64,000 nucleotides of DNA from Lysinibacillus halotolerans (GCF_003711845.1 NZ_RHLQ01000001.1:168770-232769); one strand, 5' to 3'; shown: positions 48,631 to 57,174, counted from the stretch's first letter. Notes: a model not told the origin generated them from the letters alone. Numbers and translations are program-made.

Positions 48631-50337
48631 ATGAAAGCAATCTTTACGAAATGGAAGTCTCAAAAATTACCAAACGATTTGTGGGAAGAATTGAATGCGA
48701 TTTCTGAAGATGAGAAAAAAATGGAAGATCGTTTCTATCAATATGTTTCCTTTGGTACAGGAGGCATGCGCGGTTTAATTGGTGCTGGAACGAATCGCAT
48801 AAATATTTATACGATACGTCGCGTGTCGGATGGATTGGCCCGTTATATTGAATCCAAAGGAAATGAGGCAAAAAAACGTGGTGTAGTAATAGCCTATGAT
48901 ACGCGTCTTTTTTCAAAAGAATTTGCCATCGAAACAGCTTGTGTACTGGGCGCCCATGGGATAAATTCCTATATTTATAAGGAACCAAGACCAACACCAC
49001 AGCTTTCCTTTACGGTTCGGGAATTGAACGCCTTTGCAGGAGTAGTCATTACAGCCAGTCATAATCCGAAACAATACAATGGTTTCAAAGTGTACGGAGA
49101 AGACGGTGCTCAACTTGTACCATCAGGTGCCGAAGCCATCATTAAATCGATGGAGCAAATTGAAGATATTTTTGACATCGCAGTTTGGGACTTGAAGTTA
49201 TTAGAAATGGAAGGGTTAGTCCAATGGATATTAGAAGACTTTGATGCAAAATATATTGAAAAGCTATTAACGGTAAAAGATCGGGACAATATTGATCGAA
49301 ATATAAACATTGTTTATAGCCCGTTGCATGGAACGGGATTAGTCCCTGTTATAGAAGGATTGAAACAGCTTGGATTTCATAATGTCCATGTAGTAGAACA
49401 GCAAGCCTCTCCAGATGGTCACTTCCCAACGTTAGAATACCCGAATCCAGAAGAACCGGCTGCATTTGACTTGGCGATGCAATTAGGAGAAAAAGTTGGG
49501 GCAACAATTTTATTCGCAACAGATCCGGATGCGGACCGAATCGGGGTTGCTGTTCGTAACGGGGAACAATATGAACTATTAACTGGCAATCAATTAGGGG
49601 CACTGCTATTACATTATATTTTACAAAACCAATTTGAAAATAGAACGCTGCCTTCTAATGGAGCTATCATTAAAACCATTGTAACGTCAGAACTTGGCGC
49701 TAAAATTGCATCAAAATATCACATCAATACGATTAATACATTAACTGGCTTCAAATTTATTGCTGAAAAAATAGAAGAATTTGAACAAACGAAACAACAT
49801 ACTTATTTATTTGGTTATGAAGAAAGTTATGGCTATTTAATGAAAACTTTTGTTCGAGATAAGGACGCGGTTCAAATCGCATTGAAAGTTGCGGAAATGG
49901 CTGCTTATTATGAATTGCACGGAAAGACGTTGTTGGATGTTTTAAATGACTTGTTTAAACAATTCGGATATCATCAAGAAGCCCTTGTATCCAAAGTGTT
50001 CGAAGGAAAAGACGGTCAAGAAAAAATGAAAGCTATTTTAAATGACTTTCGAAAATATCCACCTACTGAAATTGGCGGGATACCTGTTATAAGAGTAGAA
50101 GATTATTTAACTAGTGTTACGATAAATGCAGATGGGTCCATTGAAGATATTCTTTTACCGAAGGAAAATGTGCTGAAGTTTATTTTAAACAATGATTCAT
50201 GGGTTGCTATCCGTCCTTCCGGGACAGAACCTAAGTGTAAGTTTTACTTCGGTGTTGTGGCCACTTCTAAAATGGAAGCGGAAAAACAGTTAGACCAATT
50301 AAAAAAATTCTTTACAACATCACGCCTTCCAATTTAG
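48631..50337 (+). CDS. pgcA: Phosphoglucomutase / phosphomannomutase (PgcA type)
   Basis: Alpha-phosphohexomutase converting Glc-6-P and Glc-1-P. The 568-residue protein has the phosphoserine loop TASHNP (Ser143), the metal loop DPDADRIGV, the sugar loop FGYEESYGYL and the phosphate-binding RPSGTEPK at the C terminus. The gene's last bases form the left arm of its own terminator. It links pgi with galU. Confidence 0.95.
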   Translation: MKAIFTKWKSQKLPNDLWEELNAISEDEKKMEDRFYQYVSFGTGGMRGLIGAGTNRINIYTIRRVSDGLARYIESKGNEAKKRGVVIAYDTRLFSKEFAIETACVLGAHGINSYIYKEPRPTPQLSFTVRELNAFAGVVITASHNPKQYNGFKVYGEDGAQLVPSGAEAIIKSMEQIEDIFDIAVWDLKLLEMEGLVQWILEDFDAKYIEKLLTVKDRDNIDRNINIVYSPLHGTGLVPVIEGLKQLGFHNVHVVEQQASPDGHFPTLEYPNPEEPAAFDLAMQLGEKVGATILFATDPDADRIGVAVRNGEQYELLTGNQLGALLLHYILQNQFENRTLPSNGAIIKTIVTSELGAKIASKYHINTINTLTGFKFIAEKIEEFEQTKQHTYLFGYEESYGYLMKTFVRDKDAVQIALKVAEMAAYYELHGKTLLDVLNDLFKQFGYHQEALVSKVFEGKDGQEKMKAILNDFRKYPPTEIGGIPVIRVEDYLTSVTINADGSIEDILLPKENVLKFILNNDSWVAIRPSGTEPKCKFYFGVVATSKMEAEKQLDQLKKFFTTSRLPI

Positions 50338-50350
50338 GAAGGCTTTTTAT
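50324..50350 (+). terminator. Intrinsic terminator overlapping the end of pgcA
   Basis: GCCTTCC (50324-50330, inside the coding sequence) pairs with GGAAGGC (50337-50343), followed by TTTTTAT. Confidence 0.85.
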
Positions 50351-50505
50351 TTTTGCTTCTGTTTTCCTTTAATAATCGAATAATATGAACATAGGATGAA
50401 TAGGTTACATCGAACTAATTTGGAGGTGTAATCAATAAAAAAATGAAACTTTATTATTGGTTATAAAGTATATATAATTGGTTTAGAAAATAGGAGGCAA
50501 GTAAA

Positions 50506-51132
50506 TTGAAAAACACAAATATTTTACGTAAAGTCTTGAAGCATTTTGCTATTATGTGGCTTTTAACAGGGGTTGGATTCTTTGTTGGTAGTGTGTTACC
50601 ACCAACTGTTCTATTACCTGTATCCATCATTACCATTTTACTATTAATTATCGCAATCTTTGTTCGAAACATTCGAATGATGAATACAATTCTATATTGT
50701 ATCCCATTTTTAGTAGGGATTACGTTTTTCTGGAGTACGCAATTCTACATCGATCAATTAGGGATTGAAACCGTTCTTATTACTCTAATTGGTACAATAG
50801 TAATCTTCGCCATTCTAGGGTTTGTTGGTAGTGTTACAAAATCCGATTTGTCTGGGTGGGGTGGCTATCTTTTTGGAATTCTATTAGTTGCGATTTTAGT
50901 TTCCATCGTTTTCTTCTTCTTTACGCCGTCTAACTTCATATTATTGCTTTTAGCAGCAGTCATTATTTTAATTTTCGTCTTATATACAATTTACGATTTT
51001 AATCGAATTGCAAAAGGGCATGTTTCAGAAGAGGATGTTGTAAGCTCGGCATTAGATTTATATTTAGATTTCATTAACCTATTCTTAAATATTTTAGAAC
51101 TGATTTGGAGAATAAGAGAAGAGTTTAAATAA
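50506..51132 (+). CDS. Bax inhibitor-1 / YetJ-family membrane protein
   Basis: A 208-residue protein with seven hydrophobic segments. The C-terminal YDFNRI...ALDLYLDFINLFLNILEL region is the BI-1 family signature; characterised members are pH-sensitive Ca2+ leak channels. The TTG start follows AGGAGG (50492-50497). It is bracketed by terminators and has no obvious link to polysaccharide production. Confidence 0.8.
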   Translation: MKNTNILRKVLKHFAIMWLLTGVGFFVGSVLPPTVLLPVSIITILLLIIAIFVRNIRMMNTILYCIPFLVGITFFWSTQFYIDQLGIETVLITLIGTIVIFAILGFVGSVTKSDLSGWGGYLFGILLVAILVSIVFFFFTPSNFILLLLAAVIILIFVLYTIYDFNRIAKGHVSEEDVVSSALDLYLDFINLFLNILELIWRIREEFK

Positions 51133-51161
51133 TTACGTAGTAGCAAAATGATAAGAGTGAG

Positions 51162-51194
51162 GACACCTAATAGATTCGTTAGGTGTCTTTTTTT
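51162..51194 (+). terminator. Intrinsic terminator after the BI-1-like gene
   Basis: GACACCTAA (51162-51170) pairs perfectly with TTAGGTGTC (51179-51187), followed by seven T. Confidence 0.95.
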
Positions 51195-51410
51195 GTGATG
51201 ATAGGGCTCAATTAAACAAGTAATCTAGCACAACTGAATGTAGTTAAATTATGGAAATTACTTTTGCTATATAGTATAATTACCTTAATTTACTATAATT
51301 GTAGAGTAACATATTTTAAAATTATCCTTTTTGTTTCCCATGATTAACGGATGAACATGGGAACATTATTAATGAAAATAATAAGGGAATGAGTTTAGTG
51401 GAGAACATTC

Positions 51411-52659
51411 ATGTCAAAGATAAAAGTCGATATTGATAGAGTTAATGATTTGACCCCTAGCTTTTCACAAGTTGCCACAAAAGTATCGAATACTACAGAC
51501 AATGTTGCATCCATCCGATCTCAAATCGATTACCGTATTAAAGCACGACATGGCATCGGTGATCAATTGTACAAAATATCGAATGAATTACAAACGATTG
51601 AAAAGAATATGAAGAAGTTAGTATCCTTCCTTCAAAATTCGATGGATAAGTATGCAGCTGCTGAAGAGAAAATTGCTAGGCAAGTTCCTATGTTACCTAA
51701 TGTGATTAGGAAAAATAACATAACTATTGATGAAAATGGTAAAATACAAGTGATGGATGAATACGCCCAATTTAATACTAATAGAGCCATTGATCCAAAT
51801 ACCGGTGAATATTTATTTACATATGAAGGGCAAAGGCAAGTATTGGGAGGAAATAGTTCTGGTACACCAGATGCTATTTCTCAATTAGTAAATTCAGTAG
51901 ATGATTTATTATATGAAATCTTTCTAAGTGATATAGTTACTCTTTTTGACCCGAACGCATCACTTTCGCATAAAGCCATAGCAGCATTCATGTTACCCAA
52001 TAGGCAAATCTTTAAAAGCTGCAAAAGTCGCGAAGGATGTGCTCGATAATTCAGAAGACATTGCAAAAACTGTGGATAAAGCAGAAAATATTAAGAACCT
52101 CTCAAAATCTGTAGATAAGACGAAAGAGATACAAGATAAAACAATTTCTGATTTAGAAGTAAAACAACTAGGGGAATACATAAAGGATCTTGAGAAGAAG
52201 CAGGTAGATAAGGGTACGGGTGAAAGTGTCAATTTTGGAAAGTATTCAACGAGTATAGACGATAAAGTAAAAGTAATTGAAAAAGTGGATTTGCCTGATT
52301 GGATAAGGGATTCATTTACTGATGGTAATTATAGGACTGTGATTACTGAAGAAAATATTACTTTCTATAGAACTTTTGGTGGTGGAGCAAAAGCGAATGG
52401 TTCATTTGTAACTACTAGTCCAGCTGGTAATAGAATAAATGCGAAAATAGATACTGCTTTAGTTCCGGATTGGAAAAATACTAGAGAGTTTGAGGCAGTA
52501 ATAGAAGTTCCAAAAGGACAAATCTTAAATATAGGTAGAGTTGAAAAGCAATATACAAAAACAGGTGCTTTACTAAAAGGTGATGGTGACCAAATTCTTC
52601 TACCACAAGGGTGGCCATCCGAATGGATAAAAGATATAAGAAAAGTTCCGAGTAAATAG
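51411..52659 (+). pseudogene. Frameshifted polymorphic toxin with WXG/LXG-like N terminus
   Basis: Two overlapping reading frames make one toxin-like protein. The first (51411-52049) starts after GGAG and encodes a helical secretion module (about 1-95), a hinge and then an SLSHKAIAAFML stretch; the second frame picks up at 52000 (IGKSLKAAKVAK) and runs to 52659. Removing one A at 51999-52000 joins them as FMLPIGKSLKAAK, a typical pre-toxin hinge, giving 415 residues. The C-terminal 125 residues (from about WIRDSFTDGNY) have YRTFGG, SFVTTSP and DQILLPQGW blocks seen in toxin modules; an ADP-ribosyltransferase or NAD-glycohydrolase-like fold is possible but unproven. Type VII secretion is inferred from the N terminus. 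A sequencing error is possible. Confidence 0.75.
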
Positions 52660-52668
52660 GAGGATTTT

Positions 52669-52938
52669 ATGGATAAGAAAGAGCAATTAACTAGACAGGT
52701 TAAAACTGTAATAAATATTCTTGAAAAAGTATATGCTAACGAAATAAAAAAAGATATTTTACAATTAATATATAAAAGATACAAGAACGCACTGGAGATT
52801 ATTGAGAATAATAAAGATTTAAACATAATAAATATTATTGGTGGTGTTAGAGCCTATATGGATAGTTATAATGACTATGAAAATCCTTTGTTAAAAGAAT
52901 TACACAAAGCAGAAAATTTACTAAAAGAGTTATTATAA
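52669..52938 (+). CDS. Candidate cognate immunity protein of the toxin
   Basis: An 89-residue helical, Lys/Glu-rich protein with no family I recognise. It starts 9 bp after the toxin stop with a good site (AGGAGG), the normal place and size for an immunity gene. The reading frame is intact although the toxin frame is broken. A terminator with a repeated 16-bp arm follows. Function is inferred only from position. Confidence 0.65.
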   Translation: MDKKEQLTRQVKTVINILEKVYANEIKKDILQLIYKRYKNALEIIENNKDLNIINIIGGVRAYMDSYNDYENPLLKELHKAENLLKELL

Positions 52939-52959
52939 CATATTAGAAATTTACACCTA

Positions 52960-52999
52960 AACCTTGATTGGCTAATATAAAAGCTTTTCAAGGTTTTTT
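52960..52999 (+). terminator. Terminator after the candidate immunity gene (repeat copy 1)
   Basis: AACCTTGA (52960-52967) pairs with TCAAGGTT (52988-52995), with an inner GCT/AGC pair and a T run. Its 16-bp left arm AACCTTGATTGGCTAA recurs exactly at 54261-54276. Confidence 0.88.
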
Positions 53000-53432
53000 A
53001 TTGGCATATGTATTGAAAGAATTATCTAGAATCAAAAATTCACGATTGTTAGCAAACTTATGTGAGTAGTAAATAAAAAGAAAGTGAAAATTATTGAGTG
53101 AGACAATAAGAAAATGATTTGTTTGAGAATCGAGAGCTCATGATGGTTGTACAATCAAGGAGTTTTATAATACAAGGCTAAGAAGAAAAGTGTGAGATTT
53201 TGGCGAGATGACATTTTACATGTCAGGTGTACTTATACATGGAATGGCTAACAAACTAACGAGAATGACAAAGCTCGTGGCGATAAAAGGTATGTTACGT
53301 AAGTAAGGTTACTAGTTTAGCAACAGGGCAGACAAAAATTGTGTTGTATTTTTACAAGAGACGGTCGTAATACTCGCTATTCGTTAAAAAGCGTTACGAA
53401 AATTACAATTTATGTAACGGGAGGGTGAAAAG

Positions 53433-53490
53433 TTGAACGTTGTTGGGTATATACGAGTCTCCACTCAAGGGAAGGCAAGAGATGAAGAGT
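53433..53490 (+). pseudogene. Serine recombinase, N-terminal remnant
   Basis: A TTG after GGGAGGGTG opens MNVVGYIRVSTQGKARDE, the N-terminal catalytic motif of resolvase/invertase-type serine recombinases with the nucleophile Ser10 in RVST. Homology stops at about 53490, where an IS3-family orfA fragment on the other strand begins. No other part of the recombinase is in the window. Confidence 0.8.
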
Positions 53491-53690
53491 CTGAGCTGGT
53501 CCTTTTCCTAATTGATTTTCCTTAACCGCTTTTATTTTAAACTCGGCTGTATATTGGATGGCGCGATCTGATACTGATGCAACATTTTGGTTTGTTTCTA
53601 ATTGTCTACGTTGATGTTCATTAAAAATTATCTTACTCATAAAAATTCTCCCGTTCATAAATAGTATGTTAAGTATAACGGGGTAGTTCA
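53491..53690 (-). mobile_element. IS3-family element remnant (start of orfA and its left end)
   Basis: On the minus strand an ATG at 53640, after GGGAGAA, encodes MSKIIFNEHQRRQLETNQ...AVKENQLGKGPAQ, the opening of IS3-family OrfA (helix-turn-helix subunit). It ends abruptly at 53491 against the recombinase fragment. The upstream end begins TGAACTACCCCG at 53690, consistent with the IS terminus. OrfB and the other IS end are missing. Confidence 0.78.
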
Positions 53691-53726
53691 GCACGCTGTG
53701 TATAGGCCTTAGAAGGAGACATAATT

Positions 53727-54235
53727 ATGTTAAAAGTAAAAGAATATAAAGAAAATCAGTCTTTAAATATTGAATTGATATTTATAGACCCATTAATATA
53801 GAATTCGGAACTTGGAATATATCGAAGGAACCAACCATATATTGGAAAACTGGGAATTTCAAGAGATCTTTAATTGAAATAGGTATTGGCAAATATACAG
53901 GTAATATTCGTTCTATTACTTTAACTTTGAGTGAGAATGTACACAAAGTGGAGAGTTTAAATTTGGATATGAAAAATATAACTTTGGTTAAAGGTGTGCC
54001 TAATTTTCAAGTTGAAGAATATAATGATAAGACGTATATAGACGAAAAAGGTGAATTGAACGTTTATATAGGAATTGATAAAGTGTTGATTTCGTTTTCG
54101 AAAAATGATACCGTGTCTATTATCCAAAATGATACTGTGGGATTTGCTTTAGATAAAAATAAAATGGTTTGTGGCATTATAGTAAGTGGTATGTTAGAAC
54201 ATGAAAAGAAAACATTAGAAGACGCATTGAAATAA
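53727..54235 (+). pseudogene. Frameshifted second immunity-like gene
   Basis: A good start (AAGGAG, ATG 53727) begins MLKVKEYKENQSLNIE but stops at TAG 53799-53801 after 24 codons. From about 53790 another frame continues without a stop to 54235 (NIEFGTWNISKEP...LEDALK), so the original gene was about 169 residues. The remaining frame has YWKTGNFKRSLIEIG and GELNVYIGIDKVLISFS stretches, similar in pattern to small immunity proteins of polymorphic-toxin loci. No adjacent toxin is present, so it looks like an orphan immunity gene that decayed. Confidence 0.65.
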
Positions 54236-54260
54236 AGTATATGAAATACAAAAAAAATTC

Positions 54261-54295
54261 AACCTTGATTGGCTAAATGCCTTTCAAGGTTTTTA
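54261..54295 (+). terminator. Terminator after the second immunity-like gene (repeat copy 2)
   Basis: AACCTTGA (54261-54268) with TCAAGGTT (54284-54291) and a T run; shares AACCTTGATTGGCTAA and the right arm with the terminator at 52960. Confidence 0.87.
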
Positions 54296-54312
54296 CTTTA
54301 ATTTAAATTAAA

Positions 54313-54508
54313 GCAGCTGGTAATTATGAGAATGTTCCAAAGGATTTATACGACTTAAATGGGAATATCCTAATGAAGCCTTTTGTTTGAATAAAGAGGG
54401 AGATATTTGGGAAGTTTACTATAGTGAACGTGGTATGAATCACACATTGAAAAGTTCGAATCTGAAAATGAAGCCTGTAATTATTTTTATAAAACAATTT
54501 TTGAATAA
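54313..54508 (+). pseudogene. Degraded toxin-end / immunity-like fragment
   Basis: Three frames hold short meaningful pieces: first AAGNYENVPKDLYDLNGN (54313 on), then EYPNEAFCLNKEGDIWEVYYSERG (54363-54434), then KFESENEACNYFYKTIFE and a stop (54452-54508). The middle and last pieces read together like Imm59-type immunity proteins, and the first recalls a toxin C-terminal start. Each switch needs a one- or two-base indel. No start codon or site is present, so it is a remnant. Confidence 0.5.
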
Positions 54509-54561
54509 ATAGTATCTTCACCAGTATATTAAATCTGAAAAGTAACCACCTTCTCTTATCT

Positions 54562-54592
54562 AAGACCTTGAGATTATATCAAGGTCTTTTTT
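54562..54592 (+). terminator. Terminator closing the toxin-immunity remnant region
   Basis: AAGACCTTG (54562-54570) pairs with CAAGGTCTT (54580-54588), then TTTT. The core ACCTTGA is shared with the two preceding terminators. Confidence 0.88.
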
Positions 54593-54631
54593 AGTTATGC
54601 CGGGATCATACTTTTCAACTATGTGAAGAAA

Positions 54632-54720
54632 GTTCGCTGTAAAGGTAATAATGGCGAACATAAGAAATTGTTTTAAATTAAATAAATTCACTGTATAACT
54701 CCCCCTATATAAAGGGGAAT
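54632..54720 (+). other. Inverted repeats upstream of the SGNH hydrolase gene
   Basis: GTTCGC (54632-54637) and GCGAAC (54654-54659) form a 6-bp stem, and TCCCC / GGGGA face each other near 54699-54718 around CTATATAA. They lie in the promoter or leader region of the SGNH gene; no consensus promoter was resolved. Confidence 0.35.
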
Positions 54721-54764
54721 ATAGGTCTAGATAATATAGAGAACGAAGGTGTCCTTATTCGAAT

Positions 54765-55844
54765 ATGAAAAAGTATCCGTTTCTAGTATTAAATTTATTA
54801 ATACTCACTTTAGTTTTGGTCATTCTTTTAGGGGAGAATCATCAAAAAAGGGAGAAAGAGGCGAATGAAGATTTAGCAGTTTCTTATATTTTAAAATCAA
54901 ATGAACGGGAAGAGAAAAAAACAAAATTACTTAAATTACTGGAACAAACGATAGAGGAAGAGCTACCAGGTGTTGTATCGTGGGGCGATTCCCTTACATA
55001 TGGATCAGGTGGTGAAGGTGTAACCTATCCTAGAGTATTACAAAATTTGATAGAGCAACATGTATATCATGATATACCGGTTATCAATATGGGGGTGAGG
55101 GGAGAGACATCTAGTACGATTGCTGGACGTGCTGGTGGTACACCCTTTGTCGTAAGTAGTTTTACAATTCCAAAAGAAGTTATAAAAGTGGAAATTCATA
55201 TAACTTCGTCAACAGGTGAACCAGTTGCCCCGCTGCGACATGGTGATAAAGGGGTAAATCCTGTGACAATCAATGGAGTTCAAGGAATTATTAGTATCGA
55301 CAAGCAATCTAAAGGTGAAAATATTTATTATTTTGAACGATTGGGAAGGGGAGAAGCTGTTCCAGTTAAAGATGGCACTGTAATTGAAACGGTTGGTATG
55401 AAAAAATTTCAAAACTATATTCCTATTGTTTTTATCGGTCAAAACGGTGGATATAAAACTGATCAGCAATTAGTAGATCAAATTAAATCGATTATTCAGA
55501 TGGAAAAATACAATGAAAACTACTTAGTATTAGGACTTACAACGGGTACAGCAGAATCAAGAATACAACTAGAATCATTAATGGAAACTGCTTTTGGTGA
55601 GAAATACGTTAATCTTCGAGAGTTAATGAGTACAAATGGGTTGAAATTGGCTAATATTTCACCAACGACGGAGGATTTAACGGCAATGGAAATAGGTGCA
55701 ATTCCACCAAGTCTTTTATCCGATAAAGTTCATTTTAATGCAAAGGGTTACGAAGTGATTGGAAAAATTGTATTTCATCGAATGGAACAATTAGGTTATT
55801 TTGATTCGGTAAAGCAATTAGTTAAGGAATTAAATGAAATATAA
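54765..55844 (+). CDS. Membrane-anchored SGNH/GDSL-family hydrolase
   Basis: A 359-residue protein with an N-terminal signal anchor (about 5-22), a charged coiled stretch (about 25-65) and an extracellular SGNH fold. The nucleophile is Ser76 in WGDSLTYG, block II is NMGVRGETS, and the catalytic Asp320 and His323 lie in SDKVHFNAKG. About 200 residues separate block II from the final block, with a beta-rich insertion (about 130-215) not seen in minimal SGNH enzymes. It could be an O-acetyl esterase or transferase acting on the surface polymer; this is inferred from place only. Confidence 0.75.
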   Translation: MKKYPFLVLNLLILTLVLVILLGENHQKREKEANEDLAVSYILKSNEREEKKTKLLKLLEQTIEEELPGVVSWGDSLTYGSGGEGVTYPRVLQNLIEQHVYHDIPVINMGVRGETSSTIAGRAGGTPFVVSSFTIPKEVIKVEIHITSSTGEPVAPLRHGDKGVNPVTINGVQGIISIDKQSKGENIYYFERLGRGEAVPVKDGTVIETVGMKKFQNYIPIVFIGQNGGYKTDQQLVDQIKSIIQMEKYNENYLVLGLTTGTAESRIQLESLMETAFGEKYVNLRELMSTNGLKLANISPTTEDLTAMEIGAIPPSLLSDKVHFNAKGYEVIGKIVFHRMEQLGYFDSVKQLVKELNEI

Positions 55845-55859
55845 AGTTTCCCCAATATT

Positions 55860-55904
55860 AAATAAATCAAAAATAGTTAACTTAAGACTATTTTTGATTT
55901 ATTT
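55860..55904 (+). terminator. Strong A/T-rich terminator after the SGNH gene
   Basis: An 18-bp perfect inverted repeat, left arm 55860-55877 starting AAATAAATC and right arm 55887-55904, 9-nt loop, followed by TTTTATTTT. Confidence 0.85.
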
Positions 55905-56196
55905 TTTATTTTATAGGAAAGTTTTTACATTATATGACATATATAAAATAATAGGATTAGTTAAATATTACTAAAGTTATTCCGGAATATTAAAAAAATC
56001 TATAGAATTATACGACTTTAGAATTAAATGAGTTGGATTTTTCAGAGATTGAAGGAGTAATGATTAACTACTAGATTCATATAAAACTGATATATGTGTC
56101 ATATGAATAAAATATTCGACACTTACTTTAGGCGTCTAGTCATGATCTGGATTTAGTGGGAGAAAAAATAGGTTGTTAAAATCTGGAGGTCTTCAA
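55905..56196 (+). other. Promoter region before the second glycosyltransferase block (no gene)
   Basis: About 290 bp, A+T-rich. No convincing gene or consensus promoter; contains only short open frames. A ribosome-binding site (GGAGGT, 56185-56190) precedes the next gene. Confidence 0.5.
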
Positions 56197-57174
56197 ATGA
56201 ATGATATTTTAGTGAGTATAAGCTGTCTCACCTATAATCATGAGCGGTATATTCATGATGCAATCGAAAGTTTTTTCATGCAAAAGACGAACTTCAAATA
56301 TGAAATTTTAATTCATGACGATGCCTCATCGGATCGGACAGTAGAAATTATTAAGGATTATGAAAAGAAATATCCAGATCTTATTAAACCAATCTATCAA
56401 ACAGAGAATCAATTTTCGAAAGAAATTTTAGTAGACGAATTTAACGTGAAAAGGGCAAAGGGAAAATACATTGCAGTTTGTGAAGGGGATGATTATTGGC
56501 TCGACCCTTATAAATTACAAAAACAAGTGGATTTTATGGAAAACCATCCAGAGTGCAGTTTATGTGTTCATGCAGGCTATGTCGTTTCAGCAAAGGATAA
56601 AAAAATATTAAGACATAATCGTCCAAGTCGTACAAGTAGATATTTGCAAGTGGAAGAAGTGATTGGACAAGGTGGAGATTTCTTTGTTACAAATTCGATG
56701 TTTTACCGAACACAATTAGATCTGGAAAGACCTATGTTTTTTCAAATCGTTCCGAACATAACTGATTATCATCTTGCTATCAATCTCGCATTGCAAGGGA
56801 AAGTATATTATATGGATGAATTTTTGTCTGCATGGCGTAATGGCGATGATGCATCTTGGACAAGTTCCAATATGCATCATATTGCAAAGAAAAGAGCCCA
56901 CTATCGCCAAATTGCCGAAATGCTCGATGAAATTAATCGCTATACAAATAGTCAATATGAACAAGTGATTAAATGGAAAAAGGATATGACAGAACTGGAA
57001 CTATTAATAGAAGAAAGAAAGTTTAAAGAAGTGAAAAAAGGAATGTATAAGGAGTTGTATTCCCAATTAGGATTGAAACGTAAGGCCATGATATGGATGG
57101 ATGAATATTCTCCGGCTGTTTCAAACTTTTTAAGGCAAGCTAAAAGGAGTTTCGTTAAATGGAATATGACATAA
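56197..57174 (+). CDS. GT2-family glycosyltransferase
   Basis: Inverting GT-A glycosyltransferase of 325 residues. The chosen ATG (56197) follows GGAGGT. Nucleotide-binding opening VSISCLTYNHERYI (about 6-19), DDASSDRT (about 46-53), and the metal/acceptor motif CEGDDYW (about 97-103) are present, with a C-terminal helical tail. It overlaps the flippase gene by 16 bp, so both belong to one operon. The sugar it transfers cannot be told. Confidence 0.92.
   Translation: MNDILVSISCLTYNHERYIHDAIESFFMQKTNFKYEILIHDDASSDRTVEIIKDYEKKYPDLIKPIYQTENQFSKEILVDEFNVKRAKGKYIAVCEGDDYWLDPYKLQKQVDFMENHPECSLCVHAGYVVSAKDKKILRHNRPSRTSRYLQVEEVIGQGGDFFVTNSMFYRTQLDLERPMFFQIVPNITDYHLAINLALQGKVYYMDEFLSAWRNGDDASWTSSNMHHIAKKRAHYRQIAEMLDEINRYTNSQYEQVIKWKKDMTELELLIEERKFKEVKKGMYKELYSQLGLKRKAMIWMDEYSPAVSNFLRQAKRSFVKWNMT

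Larger units (their letters stand above)
52939..53726 (+). other. Scar region between toxin cassette and second immunity gene
   Basis: About 790 bp with no intact gene. It holds the terminator at 52960-52999, roughly 400 bp with no recognisable content (53000-53432), a truncated recombinase start (53433-53490), and a truncated IS3-type orfA (53491-53690). The order indicates at least two insertion-deletion events. Confidence 0.7.

Noticed and set aside
51990..52049. Programmed +1 frameshift in the toxin gene
   Set aside because: CCC-AAT has no typical slippery context or stimulator that I can see, and loss of function by an indel or sequencing error is simpler; not excluded.
55989..56073. 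Short frame ending EIEGVMINY before the GT2 gene
   Set aside because: About 20 codons, no start site and no recognisable family; likely chance.
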